This document shows, piece after piece, positions 24,787 to 33,354 of a DNA stretch of 36,701 nucleotides (the stretch's first letter is position 1; every line of letters begins with the position of its first letter). The position numbers and the translations under genes are program-made. The DNA is taken from NCBI GenBank assembly GCA_017414565.1, contig JAFQLP010000150.1:1-36701 (forward strand). The letters run 5' to 3'. Source of the stretch: Lentisphaeria bacterium. GTDB taxonomy: Bacteria; Verrucomicrobiota; Lentisphaeria; Victivallales; Victivallaceae. The notes beneath the pieces are model-generated. The model made no database searches and was not told where the DNA came from. It worked only from the letters and a program-made list of their open reading frames with translations.

Positions 24787-24834
24787 AAGTCCGCCGTACA
24801 GGCTGTCGAGACCCATATTCATCAGGAGATCCGG

Positions 24835-25977
24835 ATGTCATTCATACCTTTCAACAAACCCTGTATTGCCGGGCAGGAACTGTGGAACATCGCCCAGGCG
24901 GTACAGCGGGAACATCTGTCCGGCGATGGATGGTTCACCCGGCAATGTTGTGAATGGATGGAACAGCAGTTCCATGCCCGCAAAGTCCTGCTGACCCACT
25001 CCTGCACCGCCGCACTGGAAATGGCGGCGATCCTCTGCGACATCCGGCCCGGCGATGAATTCATCGTACCGAGTTACACCTTTGTCTCCACCGCCAATGC
25101 CTTTGTCCTGCGCGGCGGGGTGCCGGTGTTCGTCGATATCCGTCCCGACACCCTGAATCTGGATGAAACCCTGCTGGAACGGGCCATCACGCCCCGCACC
25201 AAAGTCATTGTCCCGGTGCATTATGCCGGGATCGCCTGCGACATGACCGCGATCATGGAAATTGCCCGGCGGCACCATCTGCCGGTGGTCGAAGATGCGG
25301 CGCAGGGCGTGGGCTCATCCTGGCGCGGCCAATATCTGGGGACCATCGGCCATCTGGGCTGTTACAGTTTCCATGAAACCAAAAATTTCATCTCCGGCGA
25401 AGGCGGAGCTCTGGTCATCAACGATGAACGGTTCCTGGAACGCGCGGAGATCATCCGGGAAAAAGGAACCGACCGCAGCCGTTTTTTCCGCGGCATGGTG
25501 GACAAATACACCTGGGTGGATATCGGCTCCAGTTACCTGCCCGGCGAACTGACCGCCGCGTTTCTTCATGCCCAGTTGATGGAATCCGGCAAAATCACGG
25601 AGCGGCGGCTGGCGATCTGGCAGCATTATCACGAAAATCTCGCGCCGCTGGAACAGCAGGGGCTGATCCGCCGCCCGGTCGTCCCGCCCGGCTGCTGCCA
25701 CGGCGGCCACATGTACTATCTGCTGACCCGCACTCCGGCGGAACGCGCCGGCTTGATCGCCTGGCTGGCGGAACGGCAGATCGAAGCGGTCTTCCACTAT
25801 GTGCCGCTCCACCAATCGCCCATGGGGCGGCAACTGGCCCCGCACACCCCGCCGCTGCCGGTCACCGAAGATCTCCATGCCCGGCTGTTGCGGCTTCCCT
25901 GTTTCTGCGAACTCCAGCCCGGCCAGATCGACCGGGTCTGTGCGGCCGTAACTGATTTCTTTGCCCGGTCATCGTGA
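24835..25977 (+). CDS. wecE: dTDP-4-amino-4,6-dideoxygalactose transaminase (WecE/RffA type)
   Basis: A 380-residue PLP-dependent DegT/DnrJ/EryC1-family aminotransferase. It resembles WecE along its whole length from memory: IPFNKPCIAGQEL, LSGDGWFTRQC, VLLTHSCTAALEMAA, VPSYTFVSTANAFVLRGG, VPVHYAGIAC, VVEDAAQGVG, CYSFHETKNF with the PLP Lys at about residue 183, EIIREKGTDRSRFFRG and YTWVDIGSSYLPGEL. WecE aminates dTDP-4-keto-6-deoxyglucose to dTDP-4-amino-4,6-dideoxygalactose for enterobacterial common antigen or other surface glycans. AGGAG precedes the ATG. No other wec gene is in the window. It is paired with an ATP-grasp gene four bases downstream. Confidence 0.9.
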   Translation: MSFIPFNKPCIAGQELWNIAQAVQREHLSGDGWFTRQCCEWMEQQFHARKVLLTHSCTAALEMAAILCDIRPGDEFIVPSYTFVSTANAFVLRGGVPVFVDIRPDTLNLDETLLERAITPRTKVIVPVHYAGIACDMTAIMEIARRHHLPVVEDAAQGVGSSWRGQYLGTIGHLGCYSFHETKNFISGEGGALVINDERFLERAEIIREKGTDRSRFFRGMVDKYTWVDIGSSYLPGELTAAFLHAQLMESGKITERRLAIWQHYHENLAPLEQQGLIRRPVVPPGCCHGGHMYYLLTRTPAERAGLIAWLAERQIEAVFHYVPLHQSPMGRQLAPHTPPLPVTEDLHARLLRLPCFCELQPGQIDRVCAAVTDFFARSS

Positions 25978-25981
25978 TATC

Positions 25982-27109
25982 ATGGCTCTCCGGGGGAAAA
26001 AACTGACGGTACTCGGTGCCGGCTATCTGCAACGGCCGCTGATCCGGCGTGCCCGGGAACTGGGTGTCCGCACCATCTGTTTCGCCTGGGAAAACGATGC
26101 GGTCTGCCGCGACGAAGCCGACCGTTTTTACCCGGTTTCGATCCGCGAAAAAGAAACCATCGCCGCCATCTGCCGCGACGAAAAAATCGACGGCATAACC
26201 ACCATTGCCTCGGATGCGGCGGTACCAACCATGACTTTTGTTGCCGATGCGCTCGCACTGCCCGGCAATTCCCCGGCATCCGGCCAGCGAACCACCCACA
26301 AAGGGATCATGCGGGAAATCCTCGCTTCCGCCGGATTGCCCTGCCCGCCATTCCGCCGGGTACGCACCGCCGGTGATATCCATGCCGCGGCGGCGGAACT
26401 CGGTTTTCCGCTGGTCGTCAAACCGTGTGACCGGTCCGGCAGCCTCGGCGTGTGCCGGGTCACGGATCTGCCGGAACTGCTTGCCGCATCCGAAACGGCC
26501 ATAAACTGTTCATTCACCCGCGAAGCCGTGATCGAAAAAGCCATTGACATCGCCCGGGAATTCAGTGTGGAGGGCATCTCATGGCAGGGCGAATACCATC
26601 TGCTGGCCTTCACCGACAAAGAAACCTCCGGCCCGCCGCATTATGTCGAGATCGGCCACCGGCAGCCATCCACACTGCCGGAAACGGTCCGGCACGAAAC
26701 GGCGCAATTTCTGACCCGCGCCCTGCCCGCCCTCGGCATCACCTGCGGAGCCAGCCATGCCGAATGGATGCTGTCCGCCGACGGCCAACTTTTTGTCACC
26801 GAGATCGCGGCCCGCATGGGTGGTGATTTTATCGGGTCCGACCTGGTGCATCTCTCCACCGGCTACGATTTCCTGCGCGGGGTCATGGAAACCGCACTGG
26901 GGGAATTTTCCGGGGTTTCATTCACCCGTTCCCGTTCCGCCGGTATCCGGTTCTGGACACCCGTCACGCCGGAGGTGAAAACCTGGCTGGAAACCACACC
27001 GCGGCCCGACTGGATCGTGACCGGCGAACTCCATCCGGATTCGCTCAAACCGCTCACCTGCAGCGGCGACCGGGCCGGTTATCTCATCTGCTGCGGCCGG
27101 GAGGAATGA
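25982..27109 (+). CDS. ATP-grasp family ligase, probable partner of WecE
   Basis: A 375-residue ATP-grasp enzyme. The N-terminal Rossmann-like domain shows KLTVLGAGYLQRPLIRRARELG, then DGITTIASDAAVPTM. The ATP-binding lobe has GFPLVVKPCDRSGSLGVCRV, with the Lys at about residue 147. The metal and ATP site has FVTEIAARMGGDFIGSDLV (Glu and Arg, as in carbamoyl-phosphate synthase and PurK/PurT relatives). Such enzymes join a carboxylate to an amine or thiol through an acyl phosphate. The substrate cannot be read from the sequence. The gene begins four bases after the wecE stop, without a clear ribosome site, so coupled translation is likely. Joining an acyl or amino-acid group to the 4-amino sugar made by WecE is a reasonable inference. 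Confidence 0.87.
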   Translation: MALRGKKLTVLGAGYLQRPLIRRARELGVRTICFAWENDAVCRDEADRFYPVSIREKETIAAICRDEKIDGITTIASDAAVPTMTFVADALALPGNSPASGQRTTHKGIMREILASAGLPCPPFRRVRTAGDIHAAAAELGFPLVVKPCDRSGSLGVCRVTDLPELLAASETAINCSFTREAVIEKAIDIAREFSVEGISWQGEYHLLAFTDKETSGPPHYVEIGHRQPSTLPETVRHETAQFLTRALPALGITCGASHAEWMLSADGQLFVTEIAARMGGDFIGSDLVHLSTGYDFLRGVMETALGEFSGVSFTRSRSAGIRFWTPVTPEVKTWLETTPRPDWIVTGELHPDSLKPLTCSGDRAGYLICCGREE

Positions 27110-27202
27110 AAAAAGCGGCTGTTGCCAAATGGCTTTGCGGGGAAGACACCTTTTTGAAAAAAGGTTATCTTCCCCGCACCCCATCTTCCCGAAACTTTCA
27201 GC

Positions 27203-27248
27203 GGAATTGTTTTTATCGTCACCGATAAAAGCAATTCCAACTTTTTTT
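27203..27248 (+). terminator. Rho-independent terminator of wecE-ATP-grasp
   Basis: A 16-bp stem with a single G-U pair and a TCAC loop (27203-27238), followed after three bases by seven T residues (27242-27248). It lies 93 nt after the ATP-grasp stop. Confidence 0.85.
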
Positions 27249-27350
27249 ATGAAATCTCAAAATCCATGTCTCCTCAAACGGAGTGTCTGAACATAAGCCG
27301 GCATTTTCTCCGGTTATGACTTATGATACGACAATATTCCGTTCAAACAA

Positions 27351-27395
27351 TAAAAAAAGGCTGTTGCCCACCTTTTTTAAGGTTTGGCAACAGCC
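27351..27395 (-). terminator. Rho-independent terminator of yajC-secDF
   Basis: On the minus strand, GGCTGTTGCC pairs with GGCAACAGCC, with an inner ACCTT/AAGGT pairing, followed by seven T residues (27358-27352). The stem starts 24 nt after the secDF stop. Confidence 0.88.
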
Positions 27396-27419
27396 CCTCT
27401 GCCGCAATATGGTGTCCGG

Positions 27420-29981
27420 TCACCGGTTGAGGTTGGCGACCCGGCGATGCCAACGGGCCACAAACGGCGCGGCGATGAACATCGAGGAATAGGTGCCGAC
27501 GATTACACCGAGCAGCATGATCAGCACGAAGTCGTTGATCGCCACCCCGCCCCCGAAGAAGAGGAACAGAATCACGATCAGGGTGGTGATGCTGGTGAGC
27601 ATGGTACGGCTCAAGGTGTTGTTGATCGAAATGTTGACGATATCCAGGTAATTGTTGGAAAGGCCGAGATTGACACTTTCGCGTACCCGGTCAAAGATCA
27701 CCACTTTGTCGTTGACGGAATAACCGATAACGGTCAGCACCGCCGCCACCACCGTCAGACTGATGGTGCGGCCCAGCAGAGCATAAATCCCCAACGTCAC
27801 GATCACGTCGTGCGCCAGAGCCACGATACTGGCCGTGGCATACGAGAATTCATAGCGCAGCGTCAGGTAGGCACCGATCCCGATCATGGAGAAGAAGATC
27901 GCCCAGAACGCCGCCCGGATGAAGACCTGACCGATCAGGCCACCGACCGAACTTTCCAGACCGCCGCTGAATTTGGCTTCCGGGAAACTCGCGGTCAGAT
28001 GACCGAGGATGACTTCTTTCGGATTGTTGACCTGCGCGGTCATATCATCGCGGATCAGGATCTCGATCTTCCGGGAATCCCCGGCGGAGGTGGCGTCGAA
28101 TTTGTAAGTCGCCTGGGCCGTGATCCCATTGGCCTTGAGAACCGATTCCACTTTGGCCACCGGCACCTGCTGTTCGCAATTGAACGTCACCTGCGTACCG
28201 CCGGTGAAGTCAACGCTCAAAAAGTCTTTCCCGCGCCAGCAGAAAAGGCCGATGCTCACCAGACAGCAGACCAGAGAAAGCGGCACCCCGATCTTCCAGA
28301 GTTTCGGAAAATCGATCCCGGAAATCTTGAAGAACTGGCGCATTTTCAGCGTCTTCATATTCGGGCAGTAGTTGTAGAGGTAGTCAAAGATCAGCCGGGT
28401 CAGGAAGACCGCCGAGAAGAGAGTCGTCAGGATACCGATACTGAGGGTGACAGCAAAGCCTTTGATGGCACCGGTACCGACCGACATCAGGATCAGCGAG
28501 GTAATCAGCGTGGTCAGGTTGGCATCGACCACCGCCGAAAGCGCGCGGCTGTAACCGGCATCGATCGCAGCAAACAGATTCCGGCCCGCCCGCAATTCCT
28601 CGCGGATGCGTTCAAAAATCAGCACATTGGAGTCCACCGCCATACCGATCGTCAGCACGATACCGGCGATACCCGGCAGTGTCAGCGTGGCATCAAACGC
28701 GGCCATGGCCCCCATGATAAGCACCAGGTTGATGATCAGCGCAAGACTGGCGATCACCCCGCCCAGCAGATAATAGGCGCACATGAAGACGATCACGGCC
28801 ACCATCGACCAGATCCCCACCCAGATACCATTGCGGACATTGTCCGCGCCGAGTTTCGGGTCGGTATCGAAAACCGCATCCACCTTGATCTGGAAGGGGA
28901 AACTGCCGCTGACCAGGGCATCCGCGATGTTTTTGCATTCTTCATCGGAGAAATCCCCCGAAATCGAGGCCGTACCGCCGGTGATCGGCTCGTTGATGTT
29001 CGGCGCGCAATACAGTTTACCGTCGAGAACGATCGCCAACTGACGGTTGACATTCTCCGTGGTGATGCGGGCAAACTGCCGGGCACCGTCACTGTTGAAA
29101 CTCAACTGGATCTGCCGCTGACCATACTGGTCGCGGCCGCCGTAAGCGGAAGTGACCGTTTTGCCGTCCATGGCAGTCCGGTTTTCCACAAAATAGTACC
29201 GGACGATCGGTTTGTCGCCGCTGCGGAATTCGCTGGTCGAAAGCAATTCATAGCCGACCGGCGTCACGAAAGCGAGCGGATTCGCCAGATATTCCTCCAC
29301 CAGCCGGTCATTTTCGGGATGGACCAGCCGGAAACGGAGCTTGGCACTCATGGAGATCAGATTCAGCAGTTTGACTTTTTCATCCTTGGCCACGATCGGG
29401 GCCTTGATCGAAATATAGTCACTGCCGGAGGGCGAAATTTCCGCCTCAAAGATCTTCTGCGATTCAAGCCGCTTGCGGAGGATCTCAATAGCGATGTCGC
29501 GGTAGCGGTCAAATTCATTTGCCATGCGTTCCTCGGCCTCCTGACGGCTGGAACCATCGTTCTGACCGATGGATTCCAGTTTGGCCAGGAAATCTTCATC
29601 CGGGATCAACTGCAGCATGAATTCCACACCGCCGTTGAGGTCAAGCCCCAGACGGATGGAACTGGAAGCTTCCTTGCGGACGGCACTCATCACGTCGCGG
29701 TTATCCTGCACCGAAGTGATGTCCATCAACTTGGCCAGTTCGACACCTTTGGCATCGGCCGCGGCAAGCAGTGTCTGCGAAGCGAAAAGCGACGGGTCCT
29801 TGGCTTCCATTTCCTTGGCATCGGCGATCACCGCCGCCGCCACCGCATCATCGGGGTCCTTCAGCATGGACCGGAATGTATCGTAAAAATTCCGCTGCGA
29901 AAGCGGATACATCGATACACCGAAAACGGCGATCACGACCAACGCGATCACCGTCCGCAAAAACAGGGGTCGTTTATTCAT
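27420..29981 (-). CDS. secDF: Fused protein translocase subunit SecDF
   Basis: An 853-residue inner-membrane protein in which SecD and SecF are one chain. They use the proton gradient to help pull exported proteins through SecYEG. The SecD half has an N-terminal helix, a long periplasmic P1 region (about 30-380, with RLGLDLNGGVEF and LAIVLDGKLYCAPNINEPI) and the MAVDSNVLIFERIREEL motif. The SecF half starts near residue 555, with SVDFTGGTQVTFN, and carries GYSVNDKVVIFDRVRE. Twelve membrane helices are expected. An AAGGAG site precedes the ATG, 24 nt after yajC. A strong terminator follows. The wide spread of signal peptides in this window fits an active Sec pathway. Confidence 0.96.
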   Translation of the reverse strand: MNKRPLFLRTVIALVVIAVFGVSMYPLSQRNFYDTFRSMLKDPDDAVAAAVIADAKEMEAKDPSLFASQTLLAAADAKGVELAKLMDITSVQDNRDVMSAVRKEASSSIRLGLDLNGGVEFMLQLIPDEDFLAKLESIGQNDGSSRQEAEERMANEFDRYRDIAIEILRKRLESQKIFEAEISPSGSDYISIKAPIVAKDEKVKLLNLISMSAKLRFRLVHPENDRLVEEYLANPLAFVTPVGYELLSTSEFRSGDKPIVRYYFVENRTAMDGKTVTSAYGGRDQYGQRQIQLSFNSDGARQFARITTENVNRQLAIVLDGKLYCAPNINEPITGGTASISGDFSDEECKNIADALVSGSFPFQIKVDAVFDTDPKLGADNVRNGIWVGIWSMVAVIVFMCAYYLLGGVIASLALIINLVLIMGAMAAFDATLTLPGIAGIVLTIGMAVDSNVLIFERIREELRAGRNLFAAIDAGYSRALSAVVDANLTTLITSLILMSVGTGAIKGFAVTLSIGILTTLFSAVFLTRLIFDYLYNYCPNMKTLKMRQFFKISGIDFPKLWKIGVPLSLVCCLVSIGLFCWRGKDFLSVDFTGGTQVTFNCEQQVPVAKVESVLKANGITAQATYKFDATSAGDSRKIEILIRDDMTAQVNNPKEVILGHLTASFPEAKFSGGLESSVGGLIGQVFIRAAFWAIFFSMIGIGAYLTLRYEFSYATASIVALAHDVIVTLGIYALLGRTISLTVVAAVLTVIGYSVNDKVVIFDRVRESVNLGLSNNYLDIVNISINNTLSRTMLTSITTLIVILFLFFGGGVAINDFVLIMLLGVIVGTYSSMFIAAPFVARWHRRVANLNR

Positions 29982-30005
29982 ACGGGGTTTACTCCTTGCG
30001 GCAGA

Positions 30006-30338
30006 TCATTTGCCGGGAGCGGCATCAGCCGTTTCCGCCGGCACGATTTCCACGATCCCGTTGGTCAGGACCTCATTGCGGGAACCGTCGAAGTTTTCGA
30101 CGATGCAGCGGTTGGCCTTGATTTCGACGATCTTGCCGATAATGCCGCCGCCATAGACCACCTGGGTGCCTTTGGTCAGTTTATCCAGCATTTCCTGCCG
30201 CTTCTGCTGCTGCTTTTTCTGGGAACGGAAAATGAAAAACATGAAAACCGCCAGGATGATAAACATCGGCAGCATACCGAGAAGACCACCGCCCTGCGCA
30301 GCCGGAGCCGCCCCATCAGCCAGAATCAAATGCATCAT
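30006..30338 (-). CDS. yajC: Preprotein translocase accessory subunit YajC
   Basis: A 110-residue protein with one N-terminal membrane helix (about 20-40, LLGMLPMFIILAVFMFFIF). The family motif RSQKKQQQKRQEMLDKLTKGTQVVYGGGIIGKI and the final VEIVPAE are present. YajC binds SecDF in the inner membrane. GGAG lies upstream of two adjacent ATGs; I use the first (30338). It is followed by secDF after 24 nt, the usual order. The promoter region at 30401-30428 is extremely AT-rich, so strong transcription is likely. Confidence 0.93.
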   Translation of the reverse strand: MMHLILADGAAPAAQGGGLLGMLPMFIILAVFMFFIFRSQKKQQQKRQEMLDKLTKGTQVVYGGGIIGKIVEIKANRCIVENFDGSRNEVLTNGIVEIVPAETADAAPGK

Positions 30339-30400
30339 TGTAATTTCTCCTTCTATCATTTTTAAGAATTGACTCTTTTCGACACTGGTATAATATATAT

Positions 30401-30428
30401 AATATAGTCCCTCTGCCGCATCTTTCAA
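30401..30428 (-). promoter_or_regulatory. Putative promoter of yajC-secDF
   Basis: On the minus strand, TTGAAA and TATATT have a 16-bp spacer. A second TATTAT register at 18 bp also fits, because the region is a run of alternating T and A. It begins only five bases from the terminator of the upstream moxR run. Confidence 0.65.
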
Positions 30429-30432
30429 GCCG

Positions 30433-30473
30433 AAAAAAACGGCAGGGGACTCCCCGGCACGCAAAATCGCCGT
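30433..30473 (-). terminator. Putative terminator of moxR-DUF58-DUF4381-BatA
   Basis: On the minus strand, ACGGC (30473-30469) can pair with GCCGT. An inner GGGG-AGT-CCCC hairpin sits near the end, then seven T residues (30439-30433). The inner stem is short, so efficiency is uncertain. Confidence 0.6.
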
Positions 30474-30477
30474 CAAT

Positions 30478-31503
30478 TCACGGCAGTCGCAATTTCCAGG
30501 TATGCCCGATCCCCCATCCCAGCAGGATCAACAGCAATGCCAGCACCGCCAGACGCGGCCCCTGTTCCCGGAATTCCACCAGTTTCGGCTGTTCAAAATT
30601 GGTGGTCTCAAGTTGGTTGATCGCTTTCATCACCTGCGCCATGCCATCGGCATCGGCCGCGTGGAAATATTGTCCGCCCGATCCGGCGGCAATGGCTTTC
30701 AGCGCGGCTTCGTCAAAATCATTGACCACCGGCTGGTAAACCGTGCGCCCCCAGGCATCCTGTCCCCGGAACAACGCCTGACGGCTGCCGATCCCGACCG
30801 TATGGACGATCACCCCGGCCTCTTTGCCCAGCCCGGCGGTCTGTTCCGGTGTCAGCCGGTCCTCAACATTGTTGCGGCCGTCGGTAAAAAGCACCATCAC
30901 CCGCCGGGGCGCAGAAGATGCCTGCAACCGGTGAATCCCGGAGGCCAGCGGGGCGGCGATATTGGTGGAATCCCCGATCATGCCCGGCTGCAGCCGTTCC
31001 AACTGACCGATCAGCCAGCTGTGATCCAATGTCGGCGGGACCAGACTGTACGCCATCGGCGCAAATACGATCAGACCGATGCGGTCATTGGGCCGCCCTT
31101 CGACAAACCGGGTCAACTCCGTTTTAGCGATCTCCAACCGGCTCCGGATGGAACCGGCGGCGATCTGTTTTTCCAGTTTCCCCCGGTCCTCCACCGCATC
31201 CGGCACATCCAGCGACCCCATACTGCCGGAAAGATCGAGTGCCAGAATGATATCAATCCCCTGCGCCCGTACCAATGTCCGTTCATCTCCGAACCGGGGC
31301 CCGGCCAATGCCACGATCAGCACCAGCGAACCGGTATGCAGCAGCAGTTTCACCACATCGATCCGCCGTTTCCGGGCAAACCGGAACGGTACCGCCGAAG
31401 CCACCTTCAAAGACGGTTCCCGCTTGCGGAAAAGATCATAAACCAGCACAGCAGCCCACACTGCCAGCAACAGCAGCACCCACGGGCAGGCAAATTCAAA
31501 CAT
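30478..31503 (-). CDS. BatA-like von Willebrand factor A membrane protein
   Basis: A 341-residue inner-membrane protein: two N-terminal helices (about 5-22 and 47-65), a vWA domain (about 85-285) and a C-terminal helix (about 318-335). The MIDAS metal site shows DLSGSMGS (DxSxS), with GDSTNIAAPL and FTDGRNNVED for the remaining loops. It matches BatA proteins of MoxR operons, whose role in envelope stress tolerance or complex assembly is only partly known. The ATG at 31503 has AGGAGGGGGGAG just upstream and overlaps the DUF4381-like stop by eight bases. BatB, the usual second vWA partner, is absent here. Confidence 0.87.
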   Translation of the reverse strand: MFEFACPWVLLLLAVWAAVLVYDLFRKREPSLKVASAVPFRFARKRRIDVVKLLLHTGSLVLIVALAGPRFGDERTLVRAQGIDIILALDLSGSMGSLDVPDAVEDRGKLEKQIAAGSIRSRLEIAKTELTRFVEGRPNDRIGLIVFAPMAYSLVPPTLDHSWLIGQLERLQPGMIGDSTNIAAPLASGIHRLQASSAPRRVMVLFTDGRNNVEDRLTPEQTAGLGKEAGVIVHTVGIGSRQALFRGQDAWGRTVYQPVVNDFDEAALKAIAAGSGGQYFHAADADGMAQVMKAINQLETTNFEQPKLVEFREQGPRLAVLALLLILLGWGIGHTWKLRLP

Positions 31504-32446
31504 CTCCCCCCTCCTTCTCCGATGATTCCGCCGGTACACTCTGCTGTACCAATCCGCGGGCTTCCTCAACCGCCCGGAGCAACGGCTCCTCCTCCGGCTC
31601 CTGCCGGGCAAATTTCACCAGATCGGCAACCGCCAGAAAACGGCTCAAAAACGGCCGGAATTCCATCGGCAGCGGACTGTCACGCCGCCCCAGCGATGCC
31701 AGAAATTCCCCGGTCGTCTGCACCCGCGCCGGCAGCCGGTAGCGTTCTTCCAGATAACGCCGCACCACCTCCGTCAACTGCCCGAAAGCGACCGGCAATG
31801 CCACCCGCTTTTCCCGGACCGCCGTTTCCAGCGACTGCAATTCCCGGTCGGCCCGTTCCCACACCGGCAGATCCCGGACCGTTTCCCGGCAACGGCGGCA
31901 CCAGAACCAGATCGCACCGCCCGCCGCCGCCAGGATCACCGTCGCCGCCGCCGCGTACCACCACAACCGCCCGGAAGACGGCTCCGGCAACGCATCCGCC
32001 AGCAACGGGTCCCCCCGATCCAACGGCAGTCGCTCCACCGTCCAGCCGGGCAGCGCGAGCGTTGCGGTATCATCCCTGACGGCAACAACCACCTGACCGC
32101 CGACCGCGGCTCCGGGCCGGACCGGCCGCAGGACCGTCTGACAGGTCCAGCGGTTCCGGCACCACCGCCAGGCGCGTTCCACCTGCGGAGCCCCTGCTGT
32201 CACCATATTTTCCGGCGGTGTCACAGTCACCACCGGAGCCGGGGCCCAGAGCGGCAGTTCGCAGACCGTGGACACGGTCACACTGCCGCCCAGTTCCGCC
32301 GTGCCATCCGGACGGCAGACCAGCGGCTCCGGCTGCAACACCACCGGCAATGTCAGCGAATAGAAATACCCGGCGGGCCAGACCGCGGCAGCCGATACCG
32401 CAAGAATGATCCCCCACCACCAGAGAATGCGCTTTTGGAATGTCAT
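31496..32446 (-). CDS. DUF4381-like membrane protein with an N-terminal beta domain
   Basis: A 316-residue protein. A signal-anchor helix (about 10-28) is followed by a beta-rich extracytoplasmic domain (about 35-155, VLQPEPLVCRPDGTAELGGSVTVSTVCELPLW). A second membrane helix (about 165-183) then leads to a cytosolic helical domain (about 190-300) with LTEVVRRYLEERYRLPARVQTTGEFLASL and VADLVKFARQEP. The last part matches the DUF4381 family found in MoxR/vWA operons. The extra N-terminal beta domain recalls a reduced BatD-like region; this is inference. AGGAGG precedes the ATG. It is packed between DUF58 (two bases) and BatA (overlap). Confidence 0.78.
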   Translation of the reverse strand: MTFQKRILWWWGIILAVSAAAVWPAGYFYSLTLPVVLQPEPLVCRPDGTAELGGSVTVSTVCELPLWAPAPVVTVTPPENMVTAGAPQVERAWRWCRNRWTCQTVLRPVRPGAAVGGQVVVAVRDDTATLALPGWTVERLPLDRGDPLLADALPEPSSGRLWWYAAAATVILAAAGGAIWFWCRRCRETVRDLPVWERADRELQSLETAVREKRVALPVAFGQLTEVVRRYLEERYRLPARVQTTGEFLASLGRRDSPLPMEFRPFLSRFLAVADLVKFARQEPEEEPLLRAVEEARGLVQQSVPAESSEKEGGDV

Positions 32447-32448
32447 GA

Positions 32449-33333
32449 TCAGATCCTCCTGATGCGGCCTTTGCGGCGTTCAAAAAAGCGGATCAGCGGC
32501 CGCAACAGATCATCGCCGCAACGCAGATCGATCAAATCCACCTTGGCCGCCTCGCAAATGGCTTCCGACCGGCGCAGTTCCGCGGCCGCCGCTTCGGCAA
32601 AAGCGCGCCGTTCCGCCGCCGAGCCGCTCAACTGGATCACTTCGCCGGTTTCCGCATCACAGACCCCGGTCCCCAGCATGGTTTCCCACGCCAGTTCCGA
32701 GCGGTCCCGGATACGCACGGCGATCACATCGTGCCGCCGGTTCAGCACCCGCAGTCCGGCCGCATAATCGCCGCCTTCGATGAAATCGCTGATCAGAAAA
32801 ATCACACAGCGTTTGTTCAACAACCGGTCCGCTTCGGCCACGGCCCCCGCCAGATCCGTACCGTGTCCCTGCGGCTGAAATGCCAGCAGATCACGGATCA
32901 ACCGCAATGTATGGGTCCGTCCGGAACGCGGGGCCAGCATCAGTTCGCGGCGGTCGCTGAAAAGCAACAGCCCGACTTTGTCCCCATTCCGTCCGGCACT
33001 GAATGCCAGCAGGGCGGCCAGTTCCGCCGCCGTCTGCCGTTTGGTCCGCCGGCCGGTCCCCACGGAACCGGAGGCGGAAACATCCACCATCAGCAGAACA
33101 TTGAGTTCCCGCTCTTCGATGTATTTTTTGATGTATGGCGTGTTCATCCGGGCGGAAACATTCCAATCGATGTCGCGCACGTCATCGCCCTCGGCATATT
33201 CGCGCACTTCCTCGAATTCGATCCCGCGCCCTTTGAAAACACTGTGATACGCGCCGCCGATCAATTCATCGACAACGCGATCGGTCCGGATCTCCAGTTT
33301 CCGGATCTCTCTGGCCAGTTCCGGCGGCAGCAT
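32449..33333 (-). CDS. DUF58 family protein with vWA-type MIDAS
   Basis: A 294-residue cytosolic protein of the DUF58 family. The diagnostic block FKGRGIEFEEVREYAEGDDVRDIDWN (about 35-60) is followed by KKYIEERELNVLLMVDVSASGSVG with a DxSxS metal site, then LLLFSDRRELMLAPRSG and CVIFLISDFIEGGD. DUF58 proteins almost always follow moxR and are thought to be assembly partners of the MoxR ATPase; their biochemical role is unknown. It starts 21 nt after the moxR stop, with an AAAGGAGG site, and is followed two bases later by the DUF4381-like gene. Confidence 0.9.
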   Translation of the reverse strand: MLPPELAREIRKLEIRTDRVVDELIGGAYHSVFKGRGIEFEEVREYAEGDDVRDIDWNVSARMNTPYIKKYIEERELNVLLMVDVSASGSVGTGRRTKRQTAAELAALLAFSAGRNGDKVGLLLFSDRRELMLAPRSGRTHTLRLIRDLLAFQPQGHGTDLAGAVAEADRLLNKRCVIFLISDFIEGGDYAAGLRVLNRRHDVIAVRIRDRSELAWETMLGTGVCDAETGEVIQLSGSAAERRAFAEAAAAELRRSEAICEAAKVDLIDLRCGDDLLRPLIRFFERRKGRIRRI

Positions 33334-33354
33334 AACTGCACCTCCTTTACGGCA

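Larger units (their letters stand above)
27117..27395. repeat. Palindrome-rich intergenic block bounded by 13-bp inverted repeats
   Basis: The 310-bp gap between the ATP-grasp and secDF genes has no convincing gene and is clearly more AT-rich than its neighbours. GGCTGTTGCCAAA at 27117-27129 is the exact reverse complement of TTTGGCAACAGCC at 27383-27395. Inside lie a 10-bp stem hairpin (27137-27177, GCGGGGAAGA with TCTTCCCCGC, and an inner ACCTTTTT/AAAAAGGT pairing), a 16-bp stem terminator (27203-27238), an imperfect CATAAgCCGG/CCGGTTATG palindrome (about 27291-27318), and the secDF terminator. The motif CACCTTTTT...AAGGTT occurs in both outer hairpins. No target-site duplication is visible. 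Confidence 0.6.

Noticed and set aside
23082-24788. A 568-codon open frame on the plus strand
   Set aside because: It is antisense to the RNase R-family gene with its intact catalytic motifs.
27283-27492. A 69-codon frame in the intergenic block
   Set aside because: It reads through the secDF terminator and into antisense secDF. It lacks a ribosome site and any family resemblance.
27384-30365. A 993-codon open frame on the plus strand
   Set aside because: It is antisense to yajC-secDF, whose family motifs and ribosome sites are clear. The translation is His/Asp/Arg-rich without any recognisable domain, as expected for a shadow frame in GC-rich DNA.
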